A DNA stretch of 64,000 bases from Tyto alba (lineage: Eukaryota > Chordata > Aves > Strigiformes > Tytonidae). This document shows positions 51,599 to 62,099 of this stretch, piece by piece. Every line of letters begins with the position of its first letter. The stretch's first letter is position 1. The stretch covers positions 23,847,819 to 23,911,818 of the forward strand of contig NW_024881316.1 in NCBI RefSeq assembly GCF_018691265.1, written 5' to 3'. The translations under genes were made by a program, and so were the position numbers. Under the pieces are notes generated by a model. That model was not told where the DNA came from, did not search any database, and saw nothing but the letters and a program-made list of their open reading frames with translations.

Positions 51599-53877
51599 GT
51601 AAGGAGAAAGTCATCATCATGCTGGAATACTCATTTAAGTATACATTATTCCTTTGCACTTTATATTTTTTAAAAAAGCATGATCTTATTTTTGGCTGCT
51701 TAGTCATTTAAAAACAGATGGTGGGTACTTTACCTGTGTTTACAGAGTGTTCGCAGTGTTCATCACTGTAAACGCTTTGCAGGTGCTTTCCACCAGTAGT
51801 TTCCAGCAGATAATTGAGAAGATCACAGAGACTTTTTTTCACACACCTATTTGTTTAACATATGCTGGAAAGTATTTTCTGCCTTTGATATGTAGACTAG
51901 AAAGTGTGAATTAAAATAGTCAATTTTTAGAGTTTTGTTAAGTGTCTAAATTCTTTCAAAATACATAATGGCAGAAGTTACTTACTTCTCCAGAAGAGTA
52001 AATATTAGCTTACAAAATGAGAGTTCAATCTGGATTTGCCCAGTTCTCTGCTAAATAAAAATTACTATTTATTTTTCTCACTGAAAGGATTACCCGCCTG
52101 GGTGTAAACCAACTTTATTGTCTTCTAGTGTAATCTGAAGGTTCTCTTGCAACCTTTCTTCAGTATTTCCTAGTGAAGTTTTCAACTCTTGTAAAAAAGA
52201 TTATCTCAGTTGTAGGTGAGACAGAGGGAAGGAGATTGAATGTCTTTACCCTTTCCTTTGTATTAGTATAGGAGTAGGCAGCCCAGATATTCCCATTCCT
52301 AGGCAGGGAGTGTTATTTCAGTGAAGAAAGAGGGATGCTTCAGCAGGCAGAGTGGGAAAGATTTAGTGCTGGAGTGCTTCATGTCCAAGTGGGTTCAACT
52401 TTTCTGAAAAGCGGTGGCCTGCATTTGAATCCTTACTCCAAATCAGGCTGAAGGTATTTGAAATATAAATCCTCAGAGAAGGAAGGACTTCTATCGAAGA
52501 GAAGGTCTTAACTACTAAGCTTTTGCTAGGGAGAGCTATTTTGTTCTTCTGTTACTGGATGGAGAATTTTACTTTTTATTTCCAAATTTCCTCTGCCATG
52601 TAATGATAATTTGTAGGTGAAATAGTTTTACTTTTTCTTAAGAACCAATGTTAAACTTGATCTACTAGAAATTGTTAGAAAATTCAGTTTCAAGTCAATC
52701 TGAAAATCTGTATTTAATTGTTTCTGGCAGCCACAGTGACAAATCAATCTTACTCCTGCAGTCCCAGGTATCCATGAACTTCACCATGAAAAGAAGACTT
52801 TTGGTTTTTCTTTTGGGTTTCTCCATGCTTGTATTGATATTATGGAGAACAATAATTTTCTGCCCTTGTTAGAGCTGTATATCTCTAAACACACTATAAA
52901 TGTCACTATGCTTTTAATTAACCATTTTATTTATTAAACCTTTATAATAATTTATCACTTTTACTCAGAAAAATTGAAGTGTTTATTTTCTGATCCATTG
53001 TTTATTTTATCTTGTAATGAGAGCTGTTGCAAGTAAATAAAAACCCAATCTACAAATGAAAATAAAATAGAAACAGAGGTGCTATCTAAGGGTGTATACT
53101 ATAAAGTAATCTTAATTTCTTTTTATGTCTACAAAAGATAACAAGGATACATAAATCTTTCAGTATGTTATATTTCAGTTTACTCTTATGTATACCAATT
53201 TAGTGTGGGATTAATCTCTACTAAATTTAGCTATATAAAAGATAAGCATCTAGCCTATGCTAGGCTAAAGAACTAGATTGTTTTTGAAGTTAATGGATAG
53301 GCTCAAGAAGGAATTTCTTCCCATGATGAATTTAATTTCTAAGATAGGTGAGATAAATACTTCTTTAAAGGTATCTCTTATTTTCTATTACTTGTAGAAC
53401 TATGCTGTTTGTTTAAACTAAAACTTAAGCTTTAGAAGCCAGAGGTTTTGTGAGATGGTGAATGAAATATTTGGTTTATTCATTGCAATAGTGTTATTCT
53501 TTCTACCAATATCATGTCGTCTTTAAGATTTTTTTCACAAGAGATTAAGTAGAAAGACTTTCAAGTGCCAATTCATTTTCATCATGATTTAAGATCTGAA
53601 GTGTTTCAGACATTATACCACTGCTGAAAAAAAGGCCTCTGGCTTTATATTTTTAATAAATACAGGTTTGAGCATGTTCAAGATCACAGACTGAAAAAAA
53701 ATCTGTGTGAGTTATAAAATAATTCTGAAATAGGGATTAATTATTAGCAAATATAATTTTCTCAGTTATAATATTACTTGGCATTAACAGTAGTTTAAGT
53801 GTTGAAATGCAGTTCTATTGTTTTTTAAATTGAAGACATTTTGTTTTAGACAAGTCTGCTTTCTTCACTTTTCCTAG
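51599..53877 (+). other. COL21A1: COL21A1 intron within the TSPN domain
   Basis: 2279 bp, GTAAGG...CCTAG. AT-rich; no mobile element or extra exon recognised. Confidence 0.9.
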
Positions 53878-54051
53878 ACATTGTTTGATGAAGGCTGGCA
53901 TCAAATTCGTCTCTTAGTAACAGAAGACTTTGTAACTTTGTATATAGATGGCCAAGAAATTGCAATGAAGCCATTACATCCTGTTTTAGGTATTTACATC
54001 AGTGGTCTAACCCAAATAGGAAAGTATTCTGGAAAGGAAGAAACTGTACAG
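53878..54051 (+). CDS. COL21A1: COL21A1 exon: C-terminal half of TSPN domain
   Basis: 174 nt (58 codons, residues 343-400), acceptor TTCCTAG|AC, donor ACAG|GTAAGC, phase 0 at both ends. It encodes TLFDEGWHQIRLLVTEDF, then the YIDGQEI strand and QIGKYSGKEETVQ. The 'W-H-x-(I/L)-R/K-x-x-V' strand is a hallmark of LamG/TSPN folds. Both ends are phase 0, so this exon could be skipped without a frameshift, but that would remove most of the TSPN C-terminal sheet. Confidence 0.97.
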
Positions 54052-54770
54052 GTAAGCATATGCTAAAACCACAATAACTCAGAAATTCTATTGGAGGTTA
54101 ACATTGCATTGGTACCTTCTGTTTTCTTGAACCTACTCTTCTAATTTACATTAGGCTGCTATTTAATATACAAAATGTTAATAGTTAAGCACAACTGATA
54201 GATCCTGTCCCCTTCAAGGGACATTAATTTTTGCCGGGACACAAATTTGGTGCAATGGGGTTGCCCGAATTTAAGAAACAGTGTCTCAAAGCAGGGGATT
54301 TCCTCTGTGCTTCACACTTGAATATAATTTCCTTCCATCAGTGTATGGGTTATGCTGGTAAAAGAGAGAGAGAATAAAGTTTTGATGAAGTTTCTTTCTC
54401 ATCACTAGCTATCACAAAATTACAAGGTGTGTCAACTCTGTTTCTGTCTTACTGCAAATATTTGATGTTCAGTCTGCCACTGTTTGATTCTCCTGTGCTG
54501 GAAAACCCCCCTGAATACCACTGTACCAAGGTTCTCCTCTATTCTAAGGGATGTTAAAGTCCTTTTGCCTTCAGTTCTTTGCATACACCAAAAAGGTGGT
54601 CAAAACTTAAGGTATAAGTAAAGGCTGTGTAAACCAGTGGTGAAGACTATTATGTTGACATTGTTCCAGATGTTGGCTGAATAGATTGTTTCCTTCTATT
54701 TATAGCAATGTGGTAACGATGTTACTAATTAGACTTATAGTAATGGAGACAGTTCAAACAAATAAATTGT

Positions 54771-55618
54771 GTGGTTGACACGCTGGAGGGAAGGGATGCC
54801 ATCCAGAGGGACCTGGACAGGCTGGAAAGGTGAACCCGTGCAAACCTCATGGAGTTCAACAAGGCCAAGTGCAAGGTCCTGCACATGGGTCAGGGCAATC
54901 CCAAGCACAAATACAGGTTGAGCAGTGAGTGGATTGAGAGCAGACCTGTGGAGAAGGGCTTGGGGGTACTAGTGGATGGAAGGCTAACTATGAGCCAGCA
55001 ATGTGCAGTTGCGGCCCAGAATGCCAACCATGTCCTGGGCTGCATCATGAGAAGTGTGGCCGGCAGGTCAACGGAGGGGATTCTCCCCCTCTGCTCCAGT
55101 CTTATGAGACCCCCCCCGCAGTGCTGTGTTCAGCTCGGGGGCCCCCAACAAAAGAAGGACATGGACCTGCTCGAGCAGGTCCAGAGGAGGCCACAAAGAG
55201 GCTGGAGAACCTCACCTATGAGGACAGGCTGAGAGATCTGAGGATGTTCAGCCTAGAGAAGAAAAGGCCCTGGGGAGACCTTATAGCAGCCTTCCAGTGC
55301 TTAAAGGGGGCTACAGGAAAGATGGGGAGGGACTCTTTATCAGGGTGTGTAGTGATAGGATGAGAGGTAACAGTTTAAAACTGAAAAAAGACAGATTTAG
55401 ATTAGATTTAAGGAATAAATTCTTTACTGTGTGGGTGGTGAGACACTGGCACAGGTTTCCCAGAGAAGCTGTGGCTGCCCCCTCCCTGGAAGTGTTCAAG
55501 GCCAGGTTGGACGGGGCTTTGAGCAGCCTGGTCTGGTGGAAGGTGTCCCTGCCCATGGCAGGGGGGTTGGAACTAGATGATCTTTAAGGTCCCTTCCAAC
55601 CCAAACCATTGTATGAAA
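54771..55618 (+). mobile_element. 5'-truncated CR1 retrotransposon (about 850 bp) in COL21A1 intron
   Basis: Well-preserved CR1 of the avian type, same strand as the gene. It starts in the C-terminal part of ORF2 (reverse transcriptase polyprotein): GACACGCTGGAGGGAAGGGA, then a translated segment containing [20 protein letters not shown]. It continues through ACCTATGAGGACAGGCTGAG and ends GATGATCTTTAAGGTCCCTTCC followed by a degenerate tail ATTGTATGAAAT. The ORF2 end is broken by frameshifts and an insertion of C residues near 55112-55118, so no functional enzyme is encoded. The two open frames at 54849-55232 and 55001-55363 are overlapping pieces of it. Confidence 0.93.
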
Positions 55619-56263
55619 TACTGAATTACATAAGTAGATGTTACTTTTGGTTGTTTTGAAAGTTATGCTTTTTTTTGCACACTAATTTCGTGATCCTTAC
55701 TGCTCCTATTAAAATATATTAATGTGTTTTGCATCATCTTCATTAACTCTCTTCAGATGTCTTTACTCAGTTACTCTTGAATTTTGTGTATTTGTAGCCA
55801 AGCTTCATTTCTATTATTATCATATTCTAAAAGTGCACATGGAAACTTGGATGACGCACTGTGTGTGTGATTCAGCATTTTGGGTGGTAACATTGTGTGT
55901 ATACTAAAGCACCCCTTTGTGAAAACTGCTGAATGTTTGTCACAGATTTCTGATAGGTCTTCAAGCACTTATTGCAACGAAGGTAGAGATTTCAGAATTG
56001 TAATCGTCTCATGCATTTTCTGTGTTGGTGCAGTATTATTCCATTTTTATAGTTTTGTTCATTCTAGGATTAGAAGGTTGGTTGGTTTGTTGTTGTTGCA
56101 TCTTTTTTTTTTTTTCCTCTAAGTCACTGCAGAAATGGGACTTTATAAATTATAGATTCCCAGTAATACGGTTTCTGAGTTAAAGAATGTTAGTAAGAAG
56201 ACATTATCTAAAATAAAACTGAGAACATTTTAGGAATATCAAATTGTTTAAGATCTTCTATTG

Positions 56264-56268
56264 ATAGC
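56264..56268. repeat. Target-site duplication ATAGC (left)
   Basis: Identical to 56872-56876 on the other side of the solo LTR; the pair brackets the TG...CA element exactly. Confidence 0.9.
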
Positions 56269-56871
56269 TGTCCTGGTTTGGGCTGAAATAGAGTTAATAT
56301 TCCTTTTCAGGGACTAGATGAGTGCCGTGTTTTGGATTTAGCTTTGGGTTTGGTATGGGAAGAATGCTGATAGCACACTGATGTTTTCAGCTGCTACCGA
56401 GACTTCAAGGACTCTCCGACTCCCCATGTCCTGCCCGTGCGCAAGGGCACAGGGAGCAGGGAGGGAGCACGGCCACAGCACCTGACCCAAACTGGCCAGT
56501 GAAATATTCCATATCATGGAAAGTCATGCTCACTATATAGAGGAGGGGTGGTTGGGAAGGAGCTCTCTCTCTCTTGCTTCCGGGATTGTGATTGAGGGAC
56601 CTTGGTATCTCGGGGTCGCTGGCCGGGAACGGGCTGAGTGTTGGTTAGCAGGTGGTGAGCAATTACGCTGTGCATTGCCTGTTTATATATTTTTTTTTTT
56701 TTTCTATTATCATCATTGTTCTTGTTTTATTGCCATTATTAAACTGTTCCTGTCTCAGCCTGCGAGTCTCCCTTCACCCCTCTAATTCCCTCCCCCATTC
56801 CCAGGTGGGGAGGGGGAAGGGAGGGTGACCAGCTGCGGTGGTTGGTTGCCGACCAGGCTCAAACCACGACA
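56269..56871 (+). mobile_element. Solo endogenous-retrovirus LTR (603 bp), ERVL-like, in COL21A1 intron
   Basis: Begins TGTCCTGGTTTGGGCTGAAA and ends AGGCTCAAACCACGACA, i.e. TG...CA termini with complementary ends. It is flanked by a perfect 5-bp target-site duplication, ATAGC, at 56264-56268 and 56872-56876. Internal signals are in LTR order: a TATA-like TATATAG at 56534-56540 (U3) and an ATTAAA poly(A) signal at 56738-56743, followed by a GT/pyrimidine-rich stretch. No internal viral genes are present, so the provirus has been reduced to one LTR, presumably by LTR-LTR recombination. It is co-oriented with COL21A1. I recognise the termini from common bird ERVL LTRs; the exact subfamily needs a repeat library. 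Confidence 0.9.
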
Positions 56872-56876
56872 ATAGC
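56872..56876. repeat. Target-site duplication ATAGC (right)
   Basis: Right-hand copy of the 5-bp duplication flanking the solo LTR. Confidence 0.9.
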
Positions 56877-58123
56877 AGACTAGAAGAAAAGTAGAAATTG
56901 CAATTTTATATTTCTATAATCTAAAAAAGGTATTTCCTTTCTCCACTTTCTTAGACTGTGACTCATTTTGCAAAGTATTAACAGTTAAACTTTTCCAGTA
57001 TATTTCTATTTGACCTATGATTATAGAGAAATATTTTAATGAATCTGCACACAGACTTTCCTTGAAAAAGTATTTTGAAATCCTTTAAGAAAGAAATCAG
57101 TTGGAGTTGGATACAAAGTATGATATGAGAATTTTCTTCAGAGATTCTTTGATGAATTTTCATTCCTTTCTGTGCTCTGATTCAGATGTTTTCCAGTGAT
57201 ATTTTGCAAGTGTTCTAGATTCAATTAGGGTCTTACTGGCTGAAGTGCTTTCCAGCATAGTGATGATAAACTTGTGTACATAGTTAAGTGTTGTTAATTG
57301 TAGACATTTTAAATTTGAAAACACGTATTAGTAGGCATGGTATTAACAGACTCCATTTTCTGTGCTTTCTTCCCCCCAACTTACAGTCTGTGAATTCAAA
57401 TAAGTGTAACAGAGCTTTTTTCTCTTTGCAGTCATGATAGTTTGTGCTAGAAAAACTGATGTCAGTGGTTTCATTTTTTCTGGAGTATGGCGACAGAGCA
57501 GAATGTCAAAAACTTTTGCCTACCTGCTGCCAGTGTTTTTATTGGTTGATTTTTAAAGCTTTACGTTATACAACTGAACTCTAAATCAAATTCTTACAAG
57601 TGTCAGGGAAATCTTCTGATGCTTCACCAAAACTTACTAATCTTACATCTAGTAGAGACAGGTCAGCATAGAAACATCTTCCCAGGATTGTTGAGGTAAA
57701 AAGGAAAAGGTTGGTTTTGCCTGTACTATTGCAACTTGTTTCCCAGTGATACTGGCAGCCAGTGTAATTCGTGCTGTGTGTGTTTGGATTTATTGCCAAG
57801 GATTAAGGGTGGTGATTTCTATTATTTTGAAAAAGACAATCTTGGATTGATTATTTTTCTTTAAATAATTCTGTTACAGGGTGTTTAATTGGTTGCATGT
57901 ATTAATCATCGTGAGTAGCCTGACTAAAAATGTTTCTACATCTTTAATTAATTTTTAACTGTAATAGACACACAGACCTCCAGTTTCTCTTACTTTTTAA
58001 TATTTTTTTTCATTTTTTTAAACTTGTAGATTATATAATTTAAGAAGAGTATAGTTTAAACTAACTTAATGTCAGGCTATTAACACTTTCTCTAAAAAAA
58101 GTCTTTTATGTTTTGAATTATAG

Positions 58124-58201
58124 TTTGATATACAAAAACTGCGAATCTACTGTGACCCAGAGCAAAATAATCGAGAAACTGTCTGTGAGATCCCAGGATT
58201 T
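58124..58201 (+). CDS. COL21A1: COL21A1 exon: end of TSPN domain and Cys-rich hinge
   Basis: 78 nt (26 codons, residues 401-426), acceptor GAATTATAG|TT, donor ATTT|GTGAGT, phase 0 at both ends. It encodes FDIQKLRIYCDPEQNNRE followed by a second cysteine and IPGF. Cys410 and Cys421 belong to the hinge between TSPN and the first collagenous segment; the first closes the TSPN strand as in other FACIT-like collagens. It is separated from the previous exon by a 4.07-kb intron holding the two largest mobile insertions of the locus. Confidence 0.96.
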
Positions 58202-60510
58202 GTGAGTATGATAGATGAACTTTTGAGGACTACTTTCATATTTTACAAATCACTGTTTAAAGCTCAGTGAATTCTTAAATAAGTAATACTACATTGATTC
58301 AGATGGTACAAACAAATGCTTGTTACCTGTGCAATATCAAGTGACGCAGAACTTGTCAGTTTTCAGCCTTATTTTTGCACAAAAGTTTTTTAAAAGTTTT
58401 TTTTTTAGTTTAGATATTTTTTGGTAGAAATTTGACAGCAGTATAGAAGAATCTCAGAATCTCCTGTTACAATTTAAGGTTTTAAACATTATAGATTAAT
58501 AAAACTACTAGGTTGTAGGAGTGTAAAATACTTTAATTTTTATTTTTTAACTTATCTGATATACTTTTTGCTGCTATTCAGGTCATTTAATCTCTGAAAT
58601 TTTTGTACATAACCAAGAAACCTATATTTTTTAATTACCTTTTCCTATCAGAAGTATCTATGCTGATGTCTGTTAAATATCCCATTAACTGAAATGTTGC
58701 CAAGATTTCATGAAGTATGTTATGGATAAGATAAAAACAAAATCCTGTTCAGGATTTTGATTCATGTACACAGTTAGGAAGCTTATGGGGACCCTTTGAC
58801 CCTCTCTTTGCATTCTTACTTACAGTTAATTATGCAAGGGAATGTAAAACACATGTAAACGGATTTGGAAACCATTCACAACACGCAGTTGGAGCCAGAT
58901 TTTCAAAAAAATTCAGCTCCTATCTCAAAATATAAGAAGGAGATTGCTTTGTATGTACAGTTTTCTTCAAAACGTCCTCCTTTGTTTAGTGTCTAAACCA
59001 AACTGATCTAAAGATAATCAGACACCAGTGTCTTACTATATAAATCCAAATTCTTTATGTTGTGATGTGGTTTATTATTAGAACCAGTTTGCCAGTTTGA
59101 CAATAGAACCTGTGAATCTTCAATATCCAGTTATCTTATATTTTGCCAGACTTGCACAGACCACCAGCTAGTCTGTTTTTCTTCTATTTGTTTGGGGCCA
59201 GTGTGTCTATTGCAATCACAGCAACGAGTAGGTACCTGGATTATTAGCTGTTCTGCAAGCTGACTGTGTGGGTCAGGAGCTAATGGGTTCAGGAACACTT
59301 TTGTAAAGTTAGTTTTAAATCCTGAAGTAAATTAGTATTTGGCTATTTAACTGCACCACATATCTTTTTGCTCTTTACAAAATAGAAGTAGGATATGAAA
59401 AAAATTTTTGCATCAAGAGAGCAAACACTAAAAAGTCCATCATACCTTGTGTTCTCTGTGATTTGGCAAGAAGGCCAAGCATAAATATTGCTTTTTGCCA
59501 GTTTAGTTTCAGTTGCTGTTGTTGTAAATTAAATTTGGACTTTACCCATGAAATTCTGGACTCCTTCAGAAAATAAAAATACTGGATGATCTCCAAGGAG
59601 GAATATGTGGCTTGTGGTTGTATTCTGTCAGTGTGGTTGTGTCATCAGAACTCCTGAACTAAGCAGGGGCAGTATGTACTAATTACAGCCTGAATTCATT
59701 GAATTCATCCCCTCTCCCAGAGATACCTAGCTGCACAGTAATTTTAAGTTCCCCCTCTGATCCATGGAGAAAGTTAATCTTCTCTAGAGACTGCCTGAGA
59801 TGAAAATTGAATACAGAAGAAACTGTCTCTCTCCACAGACTGTGTGTGAAATCTGTGGTGACTGTGTGCATTAGAAAACTCCTGTACATGGTGCAGCTAA
59901 TGGTGGCTACTAATCCATTAAGACAGACAATTTCATTGTTGGTATGCTGAAATATTTGGGGATGGATTGTTTTTTGGTGTTGCAAATTCTGGAAAACTCA
60001 ATTCAGTTGATAGCAGAGTCTAATGCAGTCTCACAGGAAAGTGAGAAGAAGCCAGCCTTGCCCCTGTGCTGCTGTGTTTTCCCAGATGCTGGATGCAGGC
60101 AGAGACCAGAGATTTTAGAAAGATTTTGGTACATTCTCTGACATGAATGAGTAAGCAGAGGATTTTTTTTTTTATGAGAAATTACTCCTCGCAAAAGGTT
60201 TGACCCAAATCTAGACATTTGGTACGTAAATATTTACATGGTTCAGTATTGATTCTGGTTTTGTCATTGTCTTTTAAAAATTGCTACTGATACCTCCTGT
60301 TGAAAGTCCCTTAAATGAAATGAACTAAAAAATTCATATGCGTTGATAGCAGCTACACAGATGTCTGAGAAAGTCTGAAATTTTGAATTATAATTTCTTG
60401 ACAGTTACAGCCCTAAATTTATGATCAGTTTTGTAAGTGTTTACAAATTAATGGTTTTTGCTTATTAACAATATTGCTGTACTCTTAAACTGTGTTTCTT
60501 CTTGTTTCAG
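58202..60510 (+). other. COL21A1: COL21A1 intron before the microexon
   Basis: 2309 bp, GTGAGT...TTTCAG. No repeat or alternative exon recognised. Confidence 0.85.
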
Positions 60511-60519
60511 AATGGAGAG
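60511..60519 (+). CDS. COL21A1: COL21A1 9-nt microexon (Asn-Gly-Glu)
   Basis: A 9-nt exon, AATGGAGAG, lies between a strong acceptor (TTTCTTCTTGTTTCAG) and a donor (GTAGGC). It adds Asn427-Gly428-Glu429, phase 0 at both ends. It is inferred from two facts: the flanking exons end in ...EIPGF and begin with CMNGPSD, and the human protein as I recall it reads PGF-NGE-CLNGPSD at this place. The tripeptide is therefore expected and is found only here with proper splice sites. Without it the frame would still be intact, so use or skipping of this exon would be silent for the reading frame. Confidence 0.85.
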
Positions 60520-62015
60520 GTAGGCTCAATCCTAAACCGCTCAAACTCAGTTTAAGGTAGTATTTGACTTTATATAAACTTATTATTATTCTAGGGAATA
60601 TACAATTTATTTTGAAAAATGGATAGAGGTTTGCTAAGCTTAAAAGTGCTGGATTTCCATAATTTGAATTCTAGGCAATAGATGAATTAAAACCAATTTT
60701 TCTGAAGAAACCCATGTGTATTAGAATAAATGGCCTGATTTTTTCCCTGGTTCAATTCAGTTGCTCTTATTTGCAGGGCTGGATGCTGTTGCAAAGTGAA
60801 TGGGGATATGCGCAGTCAGGTAGCTGTTACCTGCATCATGCTAATGGGAGCTCCCTGAAGGGGAGCTTTTTTGAAGGCTTGATATGATAGCTTCCCTAGC
60901 CATCCTCATAACTCCACTTGGTACCATTGCAATGGAAACGTTGGATTTGTGTTTTGATCAGCCATTTGACCCTGAGAAAGAATTCCATTCAGAGAACATT
61001 GTAAAAAGTCTGCATTATTTTAGAAAATATGATTAAAATGTTATAGAAAGTGGTTTTGATAATAAATACAGAATCTGCTTTTCTGTATCTTGGATTCTTA
61101 AATTTTTGCCTCTCCATATCTCTGAGAATTTGCTAGGTCAAAAAGAATCCACTGAATCTATTTTTAGCATGTAGATTTAGTACAGACGCATCTAAATTTT
61201 GGGTGCCTTTATTAGGGCAAATGGATCTGATCTAGTAGCTCTCCCCTTGCCTGCCTTGGTAAAACACTGAGGTTTCATGTGGTCTCTGTGGTGAGAAGTA
61301 AATGCACTAAAAAAAAAAAAAATCTCTAGAGGGTGATGTGGTCTGCCAAGGTTTAGTGTTTACTGCTGTTTGTATAGGGAGCATAGTTCGGAGTAGGTCA
61401 CCTAATGGACTCTGGAGAATGGGCACGTTGAGGGCCAGGACTAGTGACTTGTAGGAGTTGGTGTTAGCAGCCATGCCCCACCTTTACTTAAGTAGCTCTG
61501 TAGCTGGAACACATACACAGGAGGTAGGAGACTTGGGCTTTGTTTTTTTTCAGGCTTGTAACACTTGATAACATGCCCACTGGTTGTGGGCTTTATCCTA
61601 TACATAATATTTATTAGATTCTTTTTACAAACTTTAATTAAATAGTTATATTTGATATATGATCACACTTCAAATGATGAATATTGATTAGTTTCGGAGA
61701 AGAGTTTTATGTGTTGCCAGATTTAAAATTATCAAACTATATGACAAAATATTTGTGGAAAAGCAAATAGAGTTCTGGATATCAGCCCAGTATCAGTACT
61801 TAATTTTTTATTTATTTTTCTTCTGGATAAAATGATGAATTCATACATGCAAAGTAGTTGGAGGGCAGTATTCAGGTAAGCAGAAGTTCTAGCTGAACAA
61901 ACGAGCGAAAGCCAGAACCTATGCAACCTAAGGAAAATCAGCTTCATATAATGTTATGATATGTTTGTTGAATGCTTTTGGCATGTGTATTGATGGCTGG
62001 TTTCACTCTTGGTAG
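60520..62015 (+). other. COL21A1: COL21A1 intron after the microexon
   Basis: 1496 bp, GTAGGC...GGTAG. A-run at 61309-61321. Nothing else recognised. Confidence 0.85.
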
Positions 62016-62099
62016 TGTATGAATGGTCCTAGTGATGTAGGCTCAACGCCTGCCCCCTGCATATGCCCACCAGGAAAACAAGGACCTCCAGGCCCCAAA
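62016..62099 (+). CDS. COL21A1: COL21A1 exon: Cys-rich segment and first Gly-X-Y triplets
   Basis: 84 nt (28 codons, residues 430-457), acceptor CTCTTGGTAG|TG, donor CAAA|GTAAGT, phase 0 at both ends. It encodes CMNGPSDVGSTPAPCICPPG and then enters the triple helix from Gly449 (GKQ GPP GPK). Cys430, Cys444 and Cys446 are candidates for interchain disulfides next to the helix, as in related FACIT collagens. The next exon should begin with Gly-X-Y codons; none is seen between 62100 and 64000, so the following intron is at least 1.9 kb. Confidence 0.95.

Larger units (their letters stand above)
54052..58123 (+). other. COL21A1: COL21A1 intron carrying CR1 and solo LTR
   Basis: 4072 bp, GTAAGC...TTATAG. 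About 1.45 kb of it is the CR1 at 54771-55618 and the LTR at 56269-56871, both co-oriented with the gene. The remaining sequence is AT-rich with nothing recognised. Confidence 0.9.

Noticed and set aside
54849..55363. Two overlapping plus-strand open frames (127 and 120 codons)
   Set aside because: Both are fragments of the broken CR1 ORF2 end, not host genes.
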